A stretch of 64,000 nt of DNA from Taklimakanibacter deserti (GCA_003574785.1 QORU01000015.1:1-64000); one strand, 5' to 3'. Positions 8,141-17,602 are shown, counted from the first letter of the stretch. Made by a program: numbers and translations. The notes: generated from the sequence alone by a model not told the origin.

Positions 8141-8310
8141 AAGGCGGCAATCCGGCCCGATATGTGAATCAGACAACGGCTTTCGCCGGGGTGATGGAGC
8201 TGGTGAATCGTCTGTTCCCCAAAAGCATCAGAAAATTTTCAGAATTCGGCCGGGATTCGGAAGCGCCCTTTGCGTCATAAGGGCCCCGTTGGTTCTCCCC
8301 ACCAACCCTT

Positions 8311-8395
8311 CGCCTCCCCCAAGGCGTCCCTCGGCCGGCATGAGCCCTCCCGAAATCATGCCGGCCGAGCCCCTCGGAGGGTTTTCGCGAATATT
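8311..8395 (+). promoter_or_regulatory. Hairpin-rich leader of RND efflux operon
   Basis: Three hairpins in a row precede the adaptor gene: CGCCT/AGGCG (8311-8326), a perfect 13-bp stem TCGGCCGGCATGA / TCATGCCGGCCGA with a 12-base loop (8331-8368), and CCCTCGGAGGG followed by TTTT (8372-8386). The last resembles an intrinsic terminator ~25 bases before the start codon. This could be an attenuator or a protein-binding palindrome; it matches no riboswitch I recognise. Confidence 0.45.
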
Positions 8396-8409
8396 ACGAG
8401 GAGGCAAGA

Positions 8410-9540
8410 ATGCTGAAGAATTTCAATAGCTTGCTATCGAACCACCCGCTGGTGGCGGCAGTTCCCTTGCTGGCGGGCGCGGCTTTCCTTGCGGTGCTCG
8501 GCTGGCCTGAGAGCGAGGCCCGCGACATCGCCCCAGAGCCCCAGGCCGAACTGCACCTCGTCCGCACGACGACGGTCCGGGCCGAGCTCATCGGCGAAAG
8601 CTACAGCGCCATTGGCGAGATCCGCCCGAGGCAGGAGAGCGATTTCGGCTTCCGTGTTTCGGGAAAGCTCGTCGAGCGCCTGGTCGATGTCGGCGCCACG
8701 GTGGAGAAGGGAGCCCTTCTCGCCCGCATCGAGGATCAGGACTATCGCAACCGCCTGCTCAGCGCCAAGGCCGACCGCGCCGCCGCGGAAGCCGTCTTCG
8801 TCGAAGCCGAAGCCGCCGAAGCGCGCAGCAGCGCTTTGATCGTGAAGGGTTTTACGACCCGCGCCAATCACCAGCTGGCGGTGAAGAACCTGCGCTCGGC
8901 CGAGGCCAAGCTCGATTCCGCCAAGGTGGCCTATGCCATGGCCGAGGACCAGTTGCGCTACACCGAATTGCGCGCCGATTTTTCCGGCGTGGTGACGGAA
9001 GTCATGGCCGAGCCCGGGCAAATCGTCAATGTGGGGCAAATGATCCTGCGTATCGCCGACCCATCCGAGAAGGATGCGGTGTTCTCGATCGCCGAATCGG
9101 CCTTCGCGCATCCGCCGGAACCGGGCGAGACACCCAAGATCACCGTGTCGCTGTTGAGCAACCCCAACGTTGCCGTGACGGGCACGGTGCGCGAGATCGC
9201 ACCCGTCGCCGACGACACGACACGGACTTACAAGGTCAAGGTGGCGCTCATGGACGCCGGCGATGAGATGCGCTTCGGCGCCTCGGTTTCAGGCCGCGTC
9301 GAGCGCATGACCAAGCCCGTCATGGTCCTGCCCGGGAGCGCGCTCTTCGACCGCGCCGGCGCCCCCGCCGTGTGGGTCGTTGAGAAGGGATCCGAGGTCA
9401 GGCTCAAGCCCGTCACCGTGGCGCGCTACGAGACCGACCGTATCATCGTCAGTGACGGCCTCGCCCAAGGTGATATCGTGGTCACCGCCGGGGTCAACCG
9501 TCTGCGCGAAAACCAGAAGGTTAGATTGCAGGAGAAGTGA
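8410..9540 (+). CDS. RND efflux periplasmic adaptor (membrane fusion protein)
   Basis: A 376-residue HlyD/AcrA-type adaptor that links the inner-membrane RND pump to an outer-membrane channel. An N-terminal hydrophobic segment (VAAVPLLAGAAFLAVLGW) anchors or exports it. The lipoyl halves flank a coiled-coil hairpin rich in A/E/K (residues ~105-180), with ADFSGVVTEVMAEPGQIVNVGQ as the second lipoyl half, then beta-barrel and membrane-proximal domains. There is no lipobox cysteine. The ribosome site GAGGAGG lies 5 bases from the ATG. First gene of an operon with a flavin monooxygenase and the pump; no outer-membrane channel gene is adjacent. Confidence 0.9.
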   Translation: MLKNFNSLLSNHPLVAAVPLLAGAAFLAVLGWPESEARDIAPEPQAELHLVRTTTVRAELIGESYSAIGEIRPRQESDFGFRVSGKLVERLVDVGATVEKGALLARIEDQDYRNRLLSAKADRAAAEAVFVEAEAAEARSSALIVKGFTTRANHQLAVKNLRSAEAKLDSAKVAYAMAEDQLRYTELRADFSGVVTEVMAEPGQIVNVGQMILRIADPSEKDAVFSIAESAFAHPPEPGETPKITVSLLSNPNVAVTGTVREIAPVADDTTRTYKVKVALMDAGDEMRFGASVSGRVERMTKPVMVLPGSALFDRAGAPAVWVVEKGSEVRLKPVTVARYETDRIIVSDGLAQGDIVVTAGVNRLRENQKVRLQEK

Positions 9541-9541
9541 G

Positions 9542-11110
9542 ATGAACGCCCTCAACACGCAAGTGCTTATCGTCGGCGCGGGGCCTACCGGCCTCACTTT
9601 GGGCCTGTGGCTCAAGCGGCTCGGCGTGGACATCCGCATCATCGACAAGGGTTCGGGCCCCGGCGACACGTCGCGGGCGCTCGCCGTGCAGGCGCGCACG
9701 CTCGAATTCCATCGCCAGATCGGCATCGTCCAGGACGTGCTGTCGGCGGGCGTCAAGATCAAGCAGCTCACCATGCGCAGGCCCAAGGGCATCGCGGCCG
9801 AGATTGCCTTGAGCGAATTCGGCGCAGGCGTGACCCGCTATTCTTTCGCCTTCGCGCTGCCCCAGGATATTCATGAGCGCGTCCTCCTCGGCCATCTGCA
9901 GGAAGCGGGCGTCACGGTGGAGCGGCATACCGAACTCGTCGATTTCGAAGATGACGGCCAGGGCATCACCGCCAAGTTGCGCAAGGAAGACGTAACGAGC
10001 TTCGCCCGGGTGGATTATCTCGTAGGCTGCGACGGCGCCCGCAGCGCCGTACGTCATGGCATGAAGCTCGGATTTCCGGGTGGGACTTATGAACAGTCCT
10101 TCTATGTCGCCGACGTCAAAGGCCACGGCAATATCACGCATGAGGGCATCGACATTGTGCTCGGCGACTATGGCTTCGCGCTCATCATGCCGGTCAGGCA
10201 GTCCGGGTCGATCCGCCTGATCGGCGTTGTGCCGAAGCGCGTCGAGGCCGAGCCCAATCTCACTTTCGAGATGATCCGCGCGGATGTCGAGCGCGAGAGC
10301 GGCGTTAAGGTCGAGACGCTCAACTGGTTCTCCTCCTACCGCGTGCATCATCGCGTCGCCGATCATTTCCGCAGTGGTAGAGCCTTCATCGCCGGCGATG
10401 CCGGCCATATCCACAGCCCGGCCGGCGGCCAGGGTATGAATACGGGCATGGGCGATGCGGTGAACCTCGCTTGGAAGCTCGCCGCGGTGCTGCAGGGCCG
10501 GGCCAAGCCTGAGCTGCTCGACAGCTATGAGCCGGAGCGCATTGCCTTCGCTCATTCGCTGATCAAGGGTACCGACCAGGCCTTTCGCCTGGTGAGCGGC
10601 CGCTCCTGGCTCTCCGACGTGTGGCGGCGCTTCGTGATGCCGAACATCCTGGCGCGCCTGCTTCAGACGAAACTCGGCTCGCGCTTCTTCTTCGGGCTGA
10701 TCTCGCAGACGCGCATCAACTACCGCGGCAGCGCCCTGAGCCAGGGCAAGGCCGGCAAGGTCGAAGGCGGCGACCGCCTGCCCTGGGTCGACCATGAGCA
10801 GGGCGACAATTTCGCAGCCCTGTCGTCGCTCGACTGGCAAGTGCATGTCTATGGCGAGGCGCAACCGGCCCTTGCCGCGAACGTCGCCAAAGCAGGTCTT
10901 GCGCTCCACCGCTTCGAGTGGACTGCGGCGGCCGGCAAAGCCGGGCTCGTGCGTGATGCAGCCTATCTCGTCAGGCCCGACGGGCATGTCGGCCTCGTCA
11001 CCGAGACGCAGGATGCGCAAGCCTTCGCGAGCTATGTCGCCAGGCTCGGTATCAAGCCGCGCCACGTGAATGGCGGAAGCGGGAAACAAAGTCTCTCTTC
11101 CGCCGCCTAG
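9542..11110 (+). CDS. FAD-dependent aromatic-type monooxygenase
   Basis: A 522-residue flavoprotein of the PheA/TfdB (class A) hydroxylase family. Seen: the FAD dinucleotide motif G12-x-G14-x-x-G17, the DG motif GCDGARS, and the second FAD motif with G285-D286 (AGDAGHIHSPAGGQGMNTG). Such enzymes use NAD(P)H and O2 to hydroxylate aromatic or polyketide compounds; relatives inactivate rifampicin and tetracycline. The start is fixed by GGAG 7 bases upstream. The gene begins one base after the adaptor stop and is followed by the pump gene, so modification and efflux of the same compound is a fair inference. The C-terminal ~120 residues look like the family's thioredoxin-like domain. Confidence 0.88.
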   Translation: MNALNTQVLIVGAGPTGLTLGLWLKRLGVDIRIIDKGSGPGDTSRALAVQARTLEFHRQIGIVQDVLSAGVKIKQLTMRRPKGIAAEIALSEFGAGVTRYSFAFALPQDIHERVLLGHLQEAGVTVERHTELVDFEDDGQGITAKLRKEDVTSFARVDYLVGCDGARSAVRHGMKLGFPGGTYEQSFYVADVKGHGNITHEGIDIVLGDYGFALIMPVRQSGSIRLIGVVPKRVEAEPNLTFEMIRADVERESGVKVETLNWFSSYRVHHRVADHFRSGRAFIAGDAGHIHSPAGGQGMNTGMGDAVNLAWKLAAVLQGRAKPELLDSYEPERIAFAHSLIKGTDQAFRLVSGRSWLSDVWRRFVMPNILARLLQTKLGSRFFFGLISQTRINYRGSALSQGKAGKVEGGDRLPWVDHEQGDNFAALSSLDWQVHVYGEAQPALAANVAKAGLALHRFEWTAAAGKAGLVRDAAYLVRPDGHVGLVTETQDAQAFASYVARLGIKPRHVNGGSGKQSLSSAA

Positions 11111-11177
11111 AGCAGCCTAACTCACCACTGAATTCGTCGAGCGGACCGGCATGCGCCGATCCCTAGAGGATATCGTC

Positions 11178-14100
11178 ATGCTGTCTTTCAACCTCTCTGA
11201 CTGGGCTTTGCGCCACAAGAGCGTCGTCGTCTATCTGATGATCGCGGCGGCCGTCGCCGGTGCCTTCGCCTATGCGCGCCTGGGGCGCGAGGAAGATCCG
11301 GCCTTCACCATCAAGTCGATGGTGATCAAGACGACGTGGCCGGGCGCCACTACCGGCGATACGGTGAAGCAGGTCACCGACCGTATCGAGAAGAAGCTCG
11401 AGGAACTGCCTGATCTCGATTACGTCAAGAGCTACACCAAGCCTGGCGAATCCGTCGTCTTCGTCAATCTCAAGGACACGGTCAAGGGCGCCGATGTCGA
11501 GCCGCTGTGGTACCAGGTGCGCAAGAAGGTCGAGGACATCAAGTCGACCTTGCCGTCCGGCGTCCAGGGGCCGTTCTTCAATGACGAGTTCGGCGACACC
11601 TTCTCGCTGATCTATGCTCTCTCGTCCGACGGCCTCACCCATCGCGAGCTCAAGGACCTGGCGAGCGATCTTAGAGCCGAATTCCTGCACGTCCCCGATG
11701 TCGCCAAGGTCGAACTCATCGGCCAGCAGGATGAGAAGATCTATCTCGAATTCTCGACCCGCAAGGTGGCGGCGCTCGGCCTCGATGTCTCGTCCTTGTC
11801 GCAGGTGCTGCAGGCGCAGAACGCGCTCGCGCCGTCGGGCGCGGTCGATTCTGGGCCTGAGCGCATCGCCATCCGCGTCTCGGGCGAGTTCAAGTCCGAG
11901 GACAGCCTGCGTGCGATCAATTTCTACGCCAATGGCCGGTATTTCCGCCTGGGCGACATCGCCGAGGTGAAGCGCACCTATGCCGACCCGCCGCAGCCGA
12001 TGTTCCGCTTCAAGGGCGAGCCCGCGATCGGGCTTGCGATCTCGATGACAAAGGGCGGCGATGCCCTGGCGCTGGGCGAGCATGTCAAGGAAAAGGTCGC
12101 GGAGCTTAAGGCCGACCTGCCCCTTGGCGTCGATCTCGATCTCGTCGCCGACCAGTCGCAGGTCGTCGAGGAATCGGTCGGCGAGTTCACCAAGAGCCTC
12201 GCTGAGGCAATCGCCATCGTGCTGGTGGTGAGCTTCCTGGCCTTGGGCTTTAGGCCCGGCATCGTCGTCGCCGTCGCTATCCCGCTGGTGCTCGCCATCA
12301 CCTTCGTGGCGATGGACTATTTCGGCATCTCGCTGCAGCGCATCTCGCTCGGCGCGCTCATCATCGCGCTCGGCCTCCTGGTCGATGACGCCATGATCGC
12401 GGTCGAGATGATGATCTCCAAGATGGAGGAGGGCTTCGACAGGGTCAAGGCGGCAACCTTCGCCTATACATCGACCGCCTTCCCGATGCTCACCGGCACC
12501 TTGGTGACCATTGCGGGCTTCGTGCCGGTGGGATTCGCCAAGAGCGGGGCCGGCGAATATTGCTTCTCGCTCTTCGCCGTCGTCGGCATCGCCCTCGTGG
12601 TCTCCTGGGTCGTGGCCGTGCTGTTCACGCCCTTGACCGGCGTCGCCATCCTGCCCGCGAAGCTCAAGTACAAGGCACATCACCGCGGACAGGGCAGGTT
12701 CTCAAGGCTCCTCGACAAGGCGATGCGCGCCAAGTGGACGGTGCTTTCGGCGAGCGCCGGCCTCTTCGCGCTCTCGGTCGTCGCCGTGGGCTTCGTGCCG
12801 CAGGAATTTTTCCCGAAGTCGGACCGGCCGGAAGTCATGGTCGATCTCACTCTGCCGCGCACCGCCTCGATCTCGGCGACGCGAGAGGCGGTGGACCGGG
12901 TCGAGAAGCTGCTTGCCGCCGATCCCGATATCGAGCGCTGGAGCTTCTATATCGGCCGCGGCGCCATCCGCTTCTATCTGCCGCTCGATGCGCAGCTCGA
13001 GAACGACTTCTTCGCGCAGGGCGTGGTCGTGACCAAGGGCCATGCGGTGAGGGCCGCCGTCATCGACCGGCTCGAAAAGGCGCTGGCCACCGGCTTCGAT
13101 GACGTAATGGCGCGCGTGACGCCGCTCGAAATGGGCCCGCCCGTCGGCTGGCCGCTGAAATTCCGGGTGAGCGGCCGCGAGCCTGAGAAGACCAGGCAGA
13201 TCGCGCAGGATTTCGCGCAGGTGCTGGGCGCCAACGCCAAGGTGCGCAACATCAACTATGACTGGAACGAATCGGCCAAGGCGATCCGGGTCGAGGTCGA
13301 CCAGGACCGGGCGCGCGCATTGGGCCTCTCCTCGCAGCAGCTCGCCGACAATATCAATGCCGTGCTGTCGGGCGCCAAGATCACGCAGCTCAGGGACGAG
13401 ACCTATCTCATCGATGTCGTCGCCCGCGCGGTCAAGGAAGAGCGCGCCGATATCGATACGCTGAGGTCGCTGTCGCTCAGTCTGTCCAATGGGCAGCGCG
13501 TGCCGCTCGACCAGGTGGCTGAGCTTTCCTATGGCATCGAGCAGCCCTTGATCTGGCGCCGCGGCAGGCTGCCCACCATCACGGTCCAGGCCGATGTGGC
13601 AACGGGCGTCGCGGCCGCCTCGGTGGTCAAGGAGCTCGAGCCTGCCATCGCCCGATTCCGCGCCAAGCTGCCCGCGGGCTACAGCGTCGAGCTTGGCGGC
13701 GTCATGGAGGACAGCGCCAAGGCGCAGAAGAGCATCTTCGCCGTCTTCCCGCTGGTGCTGTTCCTCATGTTCACGCTGCTGATGGTGCAGCTCATGAGCT
13801 TCCAGCGCCTGCTGCTGGTGTTCATGACGGCGCCCTTGGCGCTGATCGGGGTCGCCGGAGCGCTCCTCGTCTCGGGCTCGCCCATGGGCTTCGTCGCTAT
13901 CCTCGGCGTCATGTCGCTGATCGGCATGGTGATCCGCAATTCGGTGATCTTGATCACCCAGATCGACCAGCATATCGCCGAAGGCGAGGAGCCGTGGTTG
14001 GCGGTGATCAGCGCCACCGAGCATCGGCTGCGGCCCATACTGCTCACCGCCGCGGCGGCGATCCTCGGCATGATCCCGATCGCGCCCACCGTCTTCTGGG

Positions 14101-14276
14101 GCCCGATGGCCTATGCGGTGATGGGCGGTCTGGTCTCGGCCACCGTGCTGACGCTGGTCTTCCTGCCCACACTCTATGTCGCCTGGTTCCGCATCAAGCC
14201 TTCCGATGTCCATCGGATGACGGATGCCGCTTCATCCGCGGCGCCCAGCCCCGCCGGCCTGCCGGCAATCGCCTGA
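11178..14276 (+). CDS. RND efflux pump, inner-membrane permease
   Basis: A 1032-residue AcrB/MexB-superfamily proton antiporter. It has the usual plan: TM1 (residues ~15-33), a large periplasmic porter domain, TM2-6, a second periplasmic loop and TM7-12. The proton-relay aspartates are present as D403-D404 in LLVDDAMIAVEMM. Length is normal. AGAGGA 7 bases upstream supports the ATG at 11178 over 11151. It is 67 bases downstream of the monooxygenase and in the same operon as its adaptor. Substrate is unknown; the operon context suggests an aromatic or hydrophobic xenobiotic. Confidence 0.92.
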   Translation: MLSFNLSDWALRHKSVVVYLMIAAAVAGAFAYARLGREEDPAFTIKSMVIKTTWPGATTGDTVKQVTDRIEKKLEELPDLDYVKSYTKPGESVVFVNLKDTVKGADVEPLWYQVRKKVEDIKSTLPSGVQGPFFNDEFGDTFSLIYALSSDGLTHRELKDLASDLRAEFLHVPDVAKVELIGQQDEKIYLEFSTRKVAALGLDVSSLSQVLQAQNALAPSGAVDSGPERIAIRVSGEFKSEDSLRAINFYANGRYFRLGDIAEVKRTYADPPQPMFRFKGEPAIGLAISMTKGGDALALGEHVKEKVAELKADLPLGVDLDLVADQSQVVEESVGEFTKSLAEAIAIVLVVSFLALGFRPGIVVAVAIPLVLAITFVAMDYFGISLQRISLGALIIALGLLVDDAMIAVEMMISKMEEGFDRVKAATFAYTSTAFPMLTGTLVTIAGFVPVGFAKSGAGEYCFSLFAVVGIALVVSWVVAVLFTPLTGVAILPAKLKYKAHHRGQGRFSRLLDKAMRAKWTVLSASAGLFALSVVAVGFVPQEFFPKSDRPEVMVDLTLPRTASISATREAVDRVEKLLAADPDIERWSFYIGRGAIRFYLPLDAQLENDFFAQGVVVTKGHAVRAAVIDRLEKALATGFDDVMARVTPLEMGPPVGWPLKFRVSGREPEKTRQIAQDFAQVLGANAKVRNINYDWNESAKAIRVEVDQDRARALGLSSQQLADNINAVLSGAKITQLRDETYLIDVVARAVKEERADIDTLRSLSLSLSNGQRVPLDQVAELSYGIEQPLIWRRGRLPTITVQADVATGVAAASVVKELEPAIARFRAKLPAGYSVELGGVMEDSAKAQKSIFAVFPLVLFLMFTLLMVQLMSFQRLLLVFMTAPLALIGVAGALLVSGSPMGFVAILGVMSLIGMVIRNSVILITQIDQHIAEGEEPWLAVISATEHRLRPILLTAAAAILGMIPIAPTVFWGPMAYAVMGGLVSATVLTLVFLPTLYVAWFRIKPSDVHRMTDAASSAAPSPAGLPAIA

Positions 14277-14304
14277 ACCTTAAACTCAGTCTTAGGAGAA
14301 ACCC

Positions 14305-14628
14305 ATGTCTGCCTCTGCTAAAAATCGTTTGCCCTTCGCCCTGGGCCTAGGCCTGGTACTGATCCTGGCCGATCTCGCGGCCTTGCCGCTATTGCCGGGC
14401 TTCACGAGCCCCGCCGAGGCACGGATCGGGCGGCCTCTGACGCCGCTCAGCGGCGCTGGCGTCGCGCGGCGCACGACGCGCCGGGTCATCACCCGCTCGG
14501 CCATCTATGTCGCGTCCCTGCCGGCGGCTTGCGCGCGCGTCACAGTGAACGGCACAACGGTGTGGCGTTGCGGCGGCACCTACTACCAGGCCTATAATGG
14601 CCGCTATGTCGTCGTCTATGTGAAGTGA
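14305..14628 (+). CDS. Small exported protein of unknown function
   Basis: A 107-residue protein with an N-terminal hydrophobic segment (FALGLGLVLILADLAALPLL) and a probable signal cleavage near EARIG. The mature region is basic (RRTTRRVITR) and ends with a conserved-looking pattern: C-x16-C within ACARVTVNGTTVWRCGG, then YYQAYNGRYVVVYVK. Similar short Cys-rich periplasmic proteins occur in rhizobia, without known function. AGGAG lies 6 bases from the ATG. It follows the RND pump by 28 bases and may be the last gene of that operon. Confidence 0.7.
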   Translation: MSASAKNRLPFALGLGLVLILADLAALPLLPGFTSPAEARIGRPLTPLSGAGVARRTTRRVITRSAIYVASLPAACARVTVNGTTVWRCGGTYYQAYNGRYVVVYVK

Positions 14629-14635
14629 CTCAATC

Positions 14636-14660
14636 CCCTCTCCCCCTTCGGGGGAGAGGG
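14636..14660 (+). terminator. Perfect hairpin after RND operon
   Basis: CCCTCTCCCCC (14636-14646) pairs exactly with GGGGGAGAGGG (14650-14660) around TTC. It closes the RND operon. No U-tract follows except a short TTA. Confidence 0.5.
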
Positions 14661-14722
14661 TTAGGGTGAGGGAGAGCCGGCGGGCAATGTTGTCTCAGAA
14701 TGGAAACACTTCACTGTCGGTT

Positions 14723-14783
14723 CCCCCTCACCCTCCCAATGCTGCGCATTGGGCCCCTCCCTCTCCCCCGTAGGGGGCGAGGG
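14723..14783. repeat. Palindromic repeat unit, second copy
   Basis: Same organisation as 8076-8140: CCCAATGCTGCGCATTGGG hairpin followed by CTCTCCCCCGTAGGGGGCGAG hairpin parts. It lies between the convergent ends of the RND operon and the winged-helix regulator. Confidence 0.65.
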
Positions 14784-14793
14784 TATTCCGGCA

Positions 14794-16296
14794 TCAGCTC
14801 TTCTCCCCCAGCGCCAGCAGGACGCCTTCCTCGAAATGCGCCGCATCGGCGGGACTCTCGAAGGGGATGATCTTCATATAGGCGCGGGCCGAGAATTTCC
14901 CGCCCATGTCGTCGATGAGCGCGATCTGCCGCCGCGCTTCGTCGATCTCGCCGAGTTGCGCATAGCAGGCGGCGAGCCTGGTCCTGATCCAGGGTGTCTG
15001 CTTGGTCGATTGCTCGAGGGTTTCCGCAGCGGCGCGATAATCGCCAATGAGATAGAGCGCCAGAGAACGGTCGAACTCAAACCAGTAAGGCTGCAGCGGA
15101 TCGATGCGCTGGGCACGCGCCAGCCACGCCAGGCCGTCGACAGGCTTGCCGCGCATCACCAGGAGATAGCCCATCTGCTCGATGCAATCGGCGTCGAAGG
15201 GATTGAGCTCGAGCGCGATGCGCAGATAATGTTCGGCCGCCTCATGCTGGCGCATGAAGGCGCGGACCAGCGATTGGATGCGTCGGGAGGTGGCCTGGTC
15301 GGGCGCCAGTTGCGCGCCCTTGTCGGCGAAATCGCGGGCCTGGGCCAGGATCTCGGGCTCGACCGGATAGAATTCGGCATTGAGCGAGCGCGCCAGCGCC
15401 AGATAAGTATAAGCGAGGCCATAGGCCGGATCGCGGGCGATCGCCGCGTTGAACAAGGCTTCGGCGCCCTCGAGGTCCGCCTGGGCCGGGTCGCGCAAGA
15501 GGGTCACGCCTTTCAGCACCAGCTCGTAGGTGGCGAGGCTGGTGATCGGCTTGCGCGACGAGCGCTTCAGCCCGGTGGCGGTGACCCGGTGGACGAGCCG
15601 GCCGATGATCGCCTCGACGATGTCGCGTTCGATGGCGAAGAAGCCTTCGCCTTCCGCCTGGTAGCGCTCGCCCCAGAGCTGGCTGCCGACCTTGGCGTCG
15701 ATGAGATTGACGGCGGCCAGCACCCGATCCTCCTGTCGCCGGACCGAGCCTTCGACAAGGAAGTCGGCGCCGATGCGCGAACGGATTTCGCCCCATTCGG
15801 CGGCGGCGTGCGAGGCGAAGGAGAAGCTGGTATTGCGCGCCAGCACGGTCAGCGTGCCGAAGCGGGCGAGGCCGTTGATGATGTCCTCGGCGAGGCCGTC
15901 GACGATCGCCTCATTGGCAGGATCGCCGCCTTCATTGCGGAAGCGCAGCACCGCGACGATCGGCTGGTTGCCGATCTCGGGCAGGGCTTGCGGTCCGGTC
16001 CCGGCTGCCAGCATGTAGCCGCGCTTCGACACCGTGCGCACCAGCTCATCGCCCAGCACCTTGCGGATCTCCCGGATCGACTGGGTAAGCGAATCCTCGG
16101 TGACATAGACGCCGGGCCAGACGGTTTCGAGAAGCTCGCCCTTGGGGACGACACGGCCCATATTGCGGGCGAGATGGGTGAGGCACGCATAGGCCTTGGG
16201 CCTGAGAAATAAGGGCTCGTCGTCCTGCTCGATCGTGCCCTTGCGCAGATCGAGCGTGAACCGGCCAAAGCGAAAGACCTCATCCGCGACCGACAT
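14794..16296 (-). CDS. Winged-helix (OmpR-type) regulator with TPR domain
   Basis: A 500-residue regulator of the CadC/HilA-like layout. Residues ~8-105 form the OmpR/PhoB-type winged helix (RFGRFTLDLRKG, PKAYACLTHLARN, SIREIRKVLGDELVRTVSKR, GYML). Next comes the beta/alpha region typical of adenylate-cyclase-associated TPR regulators (AVLRFRNEGGDPANEAIVDG, FLVEGSVRR). From about residue 265 there are tetratricopeptide-like repeats (AEALFNAAIARDP, AEHYLRIALELNP, AWLARAQRIDP). No transmembrane segment, unlike CadC. It lies 58 bases downstream of bacA on the same strand. Ligand or partner unknown. Confidence 0.82.
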   Translation of the reverse strand: MSVADEVFRFGRFTLDLRKGTIEQDDEPLFLRPKAYACLTHLARNMGRVVPKGELLETVWPGVYVTEDSLTQSIREIRKVLGDELVRTVSKRGYMLAAGTGPQALPEIGNQPIVAVLRFRNEGGDPANEAIVDGLAEDIINGLARFGTLTVLARNTSFSFASHAAAEWGEIRSRIGADFLVEGSVRRQEDRVLAAVNLIDAKVGSQLWGERYQAEGEGFFAIERDIVEAIIGRLVHRVTATGLKRSSRKPITSLATYELVLKGVTLLRDPAQADLEGAEALFNAAIARDPAYGLAYTYLALARSLNAEFYPVEPEILAQARDFADKGAQLAPDQATSRRIQSLVRAFMRQHEAAEHYLRIALELNPFDADCIEQMGYLLVMRGKPVDGLAWLARAQRIDPLQPYWFEFDRSLALYLIGDYRAAAETLEQSTKQTPWIRTRLAACYAQLGEIDEARRQIALIDDMGGKFSARAYMKIIPFESPADAAHFEEGVLLALGEKS

Positions 16297-16354
16297 TTCC
16301 TTCCCCAGGAAGCTTACCGGCCTCTTCTTCGTAACACAGTCCCGCCCTGCCACT

Positions 16355-17602
16355 CTAGGGCGCCTGCGGCTGCGGCACCTCATGCTCGATCGGAGCGAGT
16401 TCCTCACCACCGATCGCCGCCTCGAAAGTGCGCAGGCGCTTATAGATCGACTGCAATTCGACGATGGTCGTCCAGGCTCTGACGAGATACTGGAAGGACT
16501 GGCTCACCTGCGAGAAGACGTTGAGGATCTGCTGCATCGGCCCGAGCGTGAGCTTGCCGGCGACAATCGAGGGGATCAGAACAAAGTAGCCGAAGATATT
16601 GTCAGTCTGCAGATAGAGGATACGACCGACATTGAAATAGCAGTAGTGCAGGTAGAGGCGGAAGTAATTGGCTCTGACCGCCCGGAACAATTCGGCAAGT
16701 GTCGGCGGCTGGGCGCGCTCGGCATGATCCTCGCCGAAGACGAGCTCCTTACGATAGGCAGCCTCGACCCGCTGATTGCGGAAATAGAGCCCCGGCAGCT
16801 TGATGCCGAGAAACGCCAGAAAGGTCGTGCCAAAAACCGACCACAGAACGGCGGCAATCACCAGCGCATTCGGCACGGCTCCGACGACCGGGAGCTCCGT
16901 GACGAGGGTGGAATACTGCGCGAGTATTGGAAGGAAGGCGATGAGTGTCATGACGCTGTCGATCAGGTTCACACCCAGGCTTTCCATGGTCTGGGAGAAG
17001 CGCATCGTGTCGTCCTGAACGCGCTGCGCCGCACCTTCGATCCTCCGCAGCGTCGGCCAATGAGAGACATAATAGTCGTTCATGGCGGTGCGCCACCTGA
17101 AGATATAATGACTGGCGAAAAAATGCGTCAGAGTCCCGATTACCACATAGACGAAGGCCAGCTTGAGGAAGCCCCAGAGCCCTTCAAAATATTGTACGGG
17201 CGTCACCGGCGCCGTCTTGGCAAGGCCGGCCTGGATCAGGTCGAAGAACGGGCCATACCATTTGTTGATGGCAACGCTCACTTGCACCTGGAAATAGACA
17301 ACGAAAATGATGAGGGCTGAACCCAGGATCGACCAGCGCGCCCAGGGATGCGGCGCGTAGATCAGCCAGAAGGCGGCAAAGATCCCGATCACGACGACAT
17401 AATAGATGTAGAACCAGATGAAGCCGCGAGACCAGAACACATTGATGGTGGCCGGATCCACCGCATCAGGCGTCGTGGGCAGGACGCCGAGCATGAGGCC
17501 GAGCGCGCTGCCGAAGCGGTACCAGACCGCGACCGCGAGCAAGGTCCAGACGAGCACCGACCAGAAGAACAGCCTGGGCTGCGGAAAGAAGGAAACGAAC
17601 AT
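16355..17602 (-). CDS. bacA: SbmA/BacA-family peptide transporter
   Basis: A 415-residue inner-membrane protein, close to the ~406-420 residues usual for SbmA/BacA. It has about eight hydrophobic segments and the family stretch around the TM4-5 linker ([19 protein letters not shown]), which aligns with ABC-exporter membrane domains but without an ATPase. SbmA/BacA uses the proton gradient to import proline-rich peptides, bleomycin and microcins, and is needed for chronic infection in Brucella and Sinorhizobium. A ribosome site AAAGGA lies 7-8 bases from the ATG at 17602. The adjacent winged-helix/TPR gene downstream may be co-transcribed. Confidence 0.9.
   Translation of the reverse strand: MFVSFFPQPRLFFWSVLVWTLLAVAVWYRFGSALGLMLGVLPTTPDAVDPATINVFWSRGFIWFYIYYVVVIGIFAAFWLIYAPHPWARWSILGSALIIFVVYFQVQVSVAINKWYGPFFDLIQAGLAKTAPVTPVQYFEGLWGFLKLAFVYVVIGTLTHFFASHYIFRWRTAMNDYYVSHWPTLRRIEGAAQRVQDDTMRFSQTMESLGVNLIDSVMTLIAFLPILAQYSTLVTELPVVGAVPNALVIAAVLWSVFGTTFLAFLGIKLPGLYFRNQRVEAAYRKELVFGEDHAERAQPPTLAELFRAVRANYFRLYLHYCYFNVGRILYLQTDNIFGYFVLIPSIVAGKLTLGPMQQILNVFSQVSQSFQYLVRAWTTIVELQSIYKRLRTFEAAIGGEELAPIEHEVPQPQAP

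Larger units (their letters stand above)
7793..8409. other. 617-base intergenic region with repeats and a structured leader
   Basis: No convincing gene. It holds, in order: a repeat copy (7907-7999), a palindromic repeat (8076-8140), about 170 bases without recognised features, and then a run of hairpins (8311-8395) in front of the RND operon. Short reading frames here have no ribosome site or coding bias I would trust. Confidence 0.6.

Noticed and set aside
8194..8280. Short frame MELVNRLFPKSIRK... as a leader peptide of the RND operon
   Set aside because: No Shine-Dalgarno, no stalling-type motif and no evidence that the transcript includes it.
11163..14213. Two ~500-residue frames antisense to the RND pump gene
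   Set aside because: The pump frame has full-length family motifs; the antisense products are rich in H, D, R and Q with no motif.
14749..16212. 487-residue frame antisense to the winged-helix/TPR regulator
   Set aside because: Opposite strand encodes clear OmpR-type HTH and TPR motifs; this frame has none.
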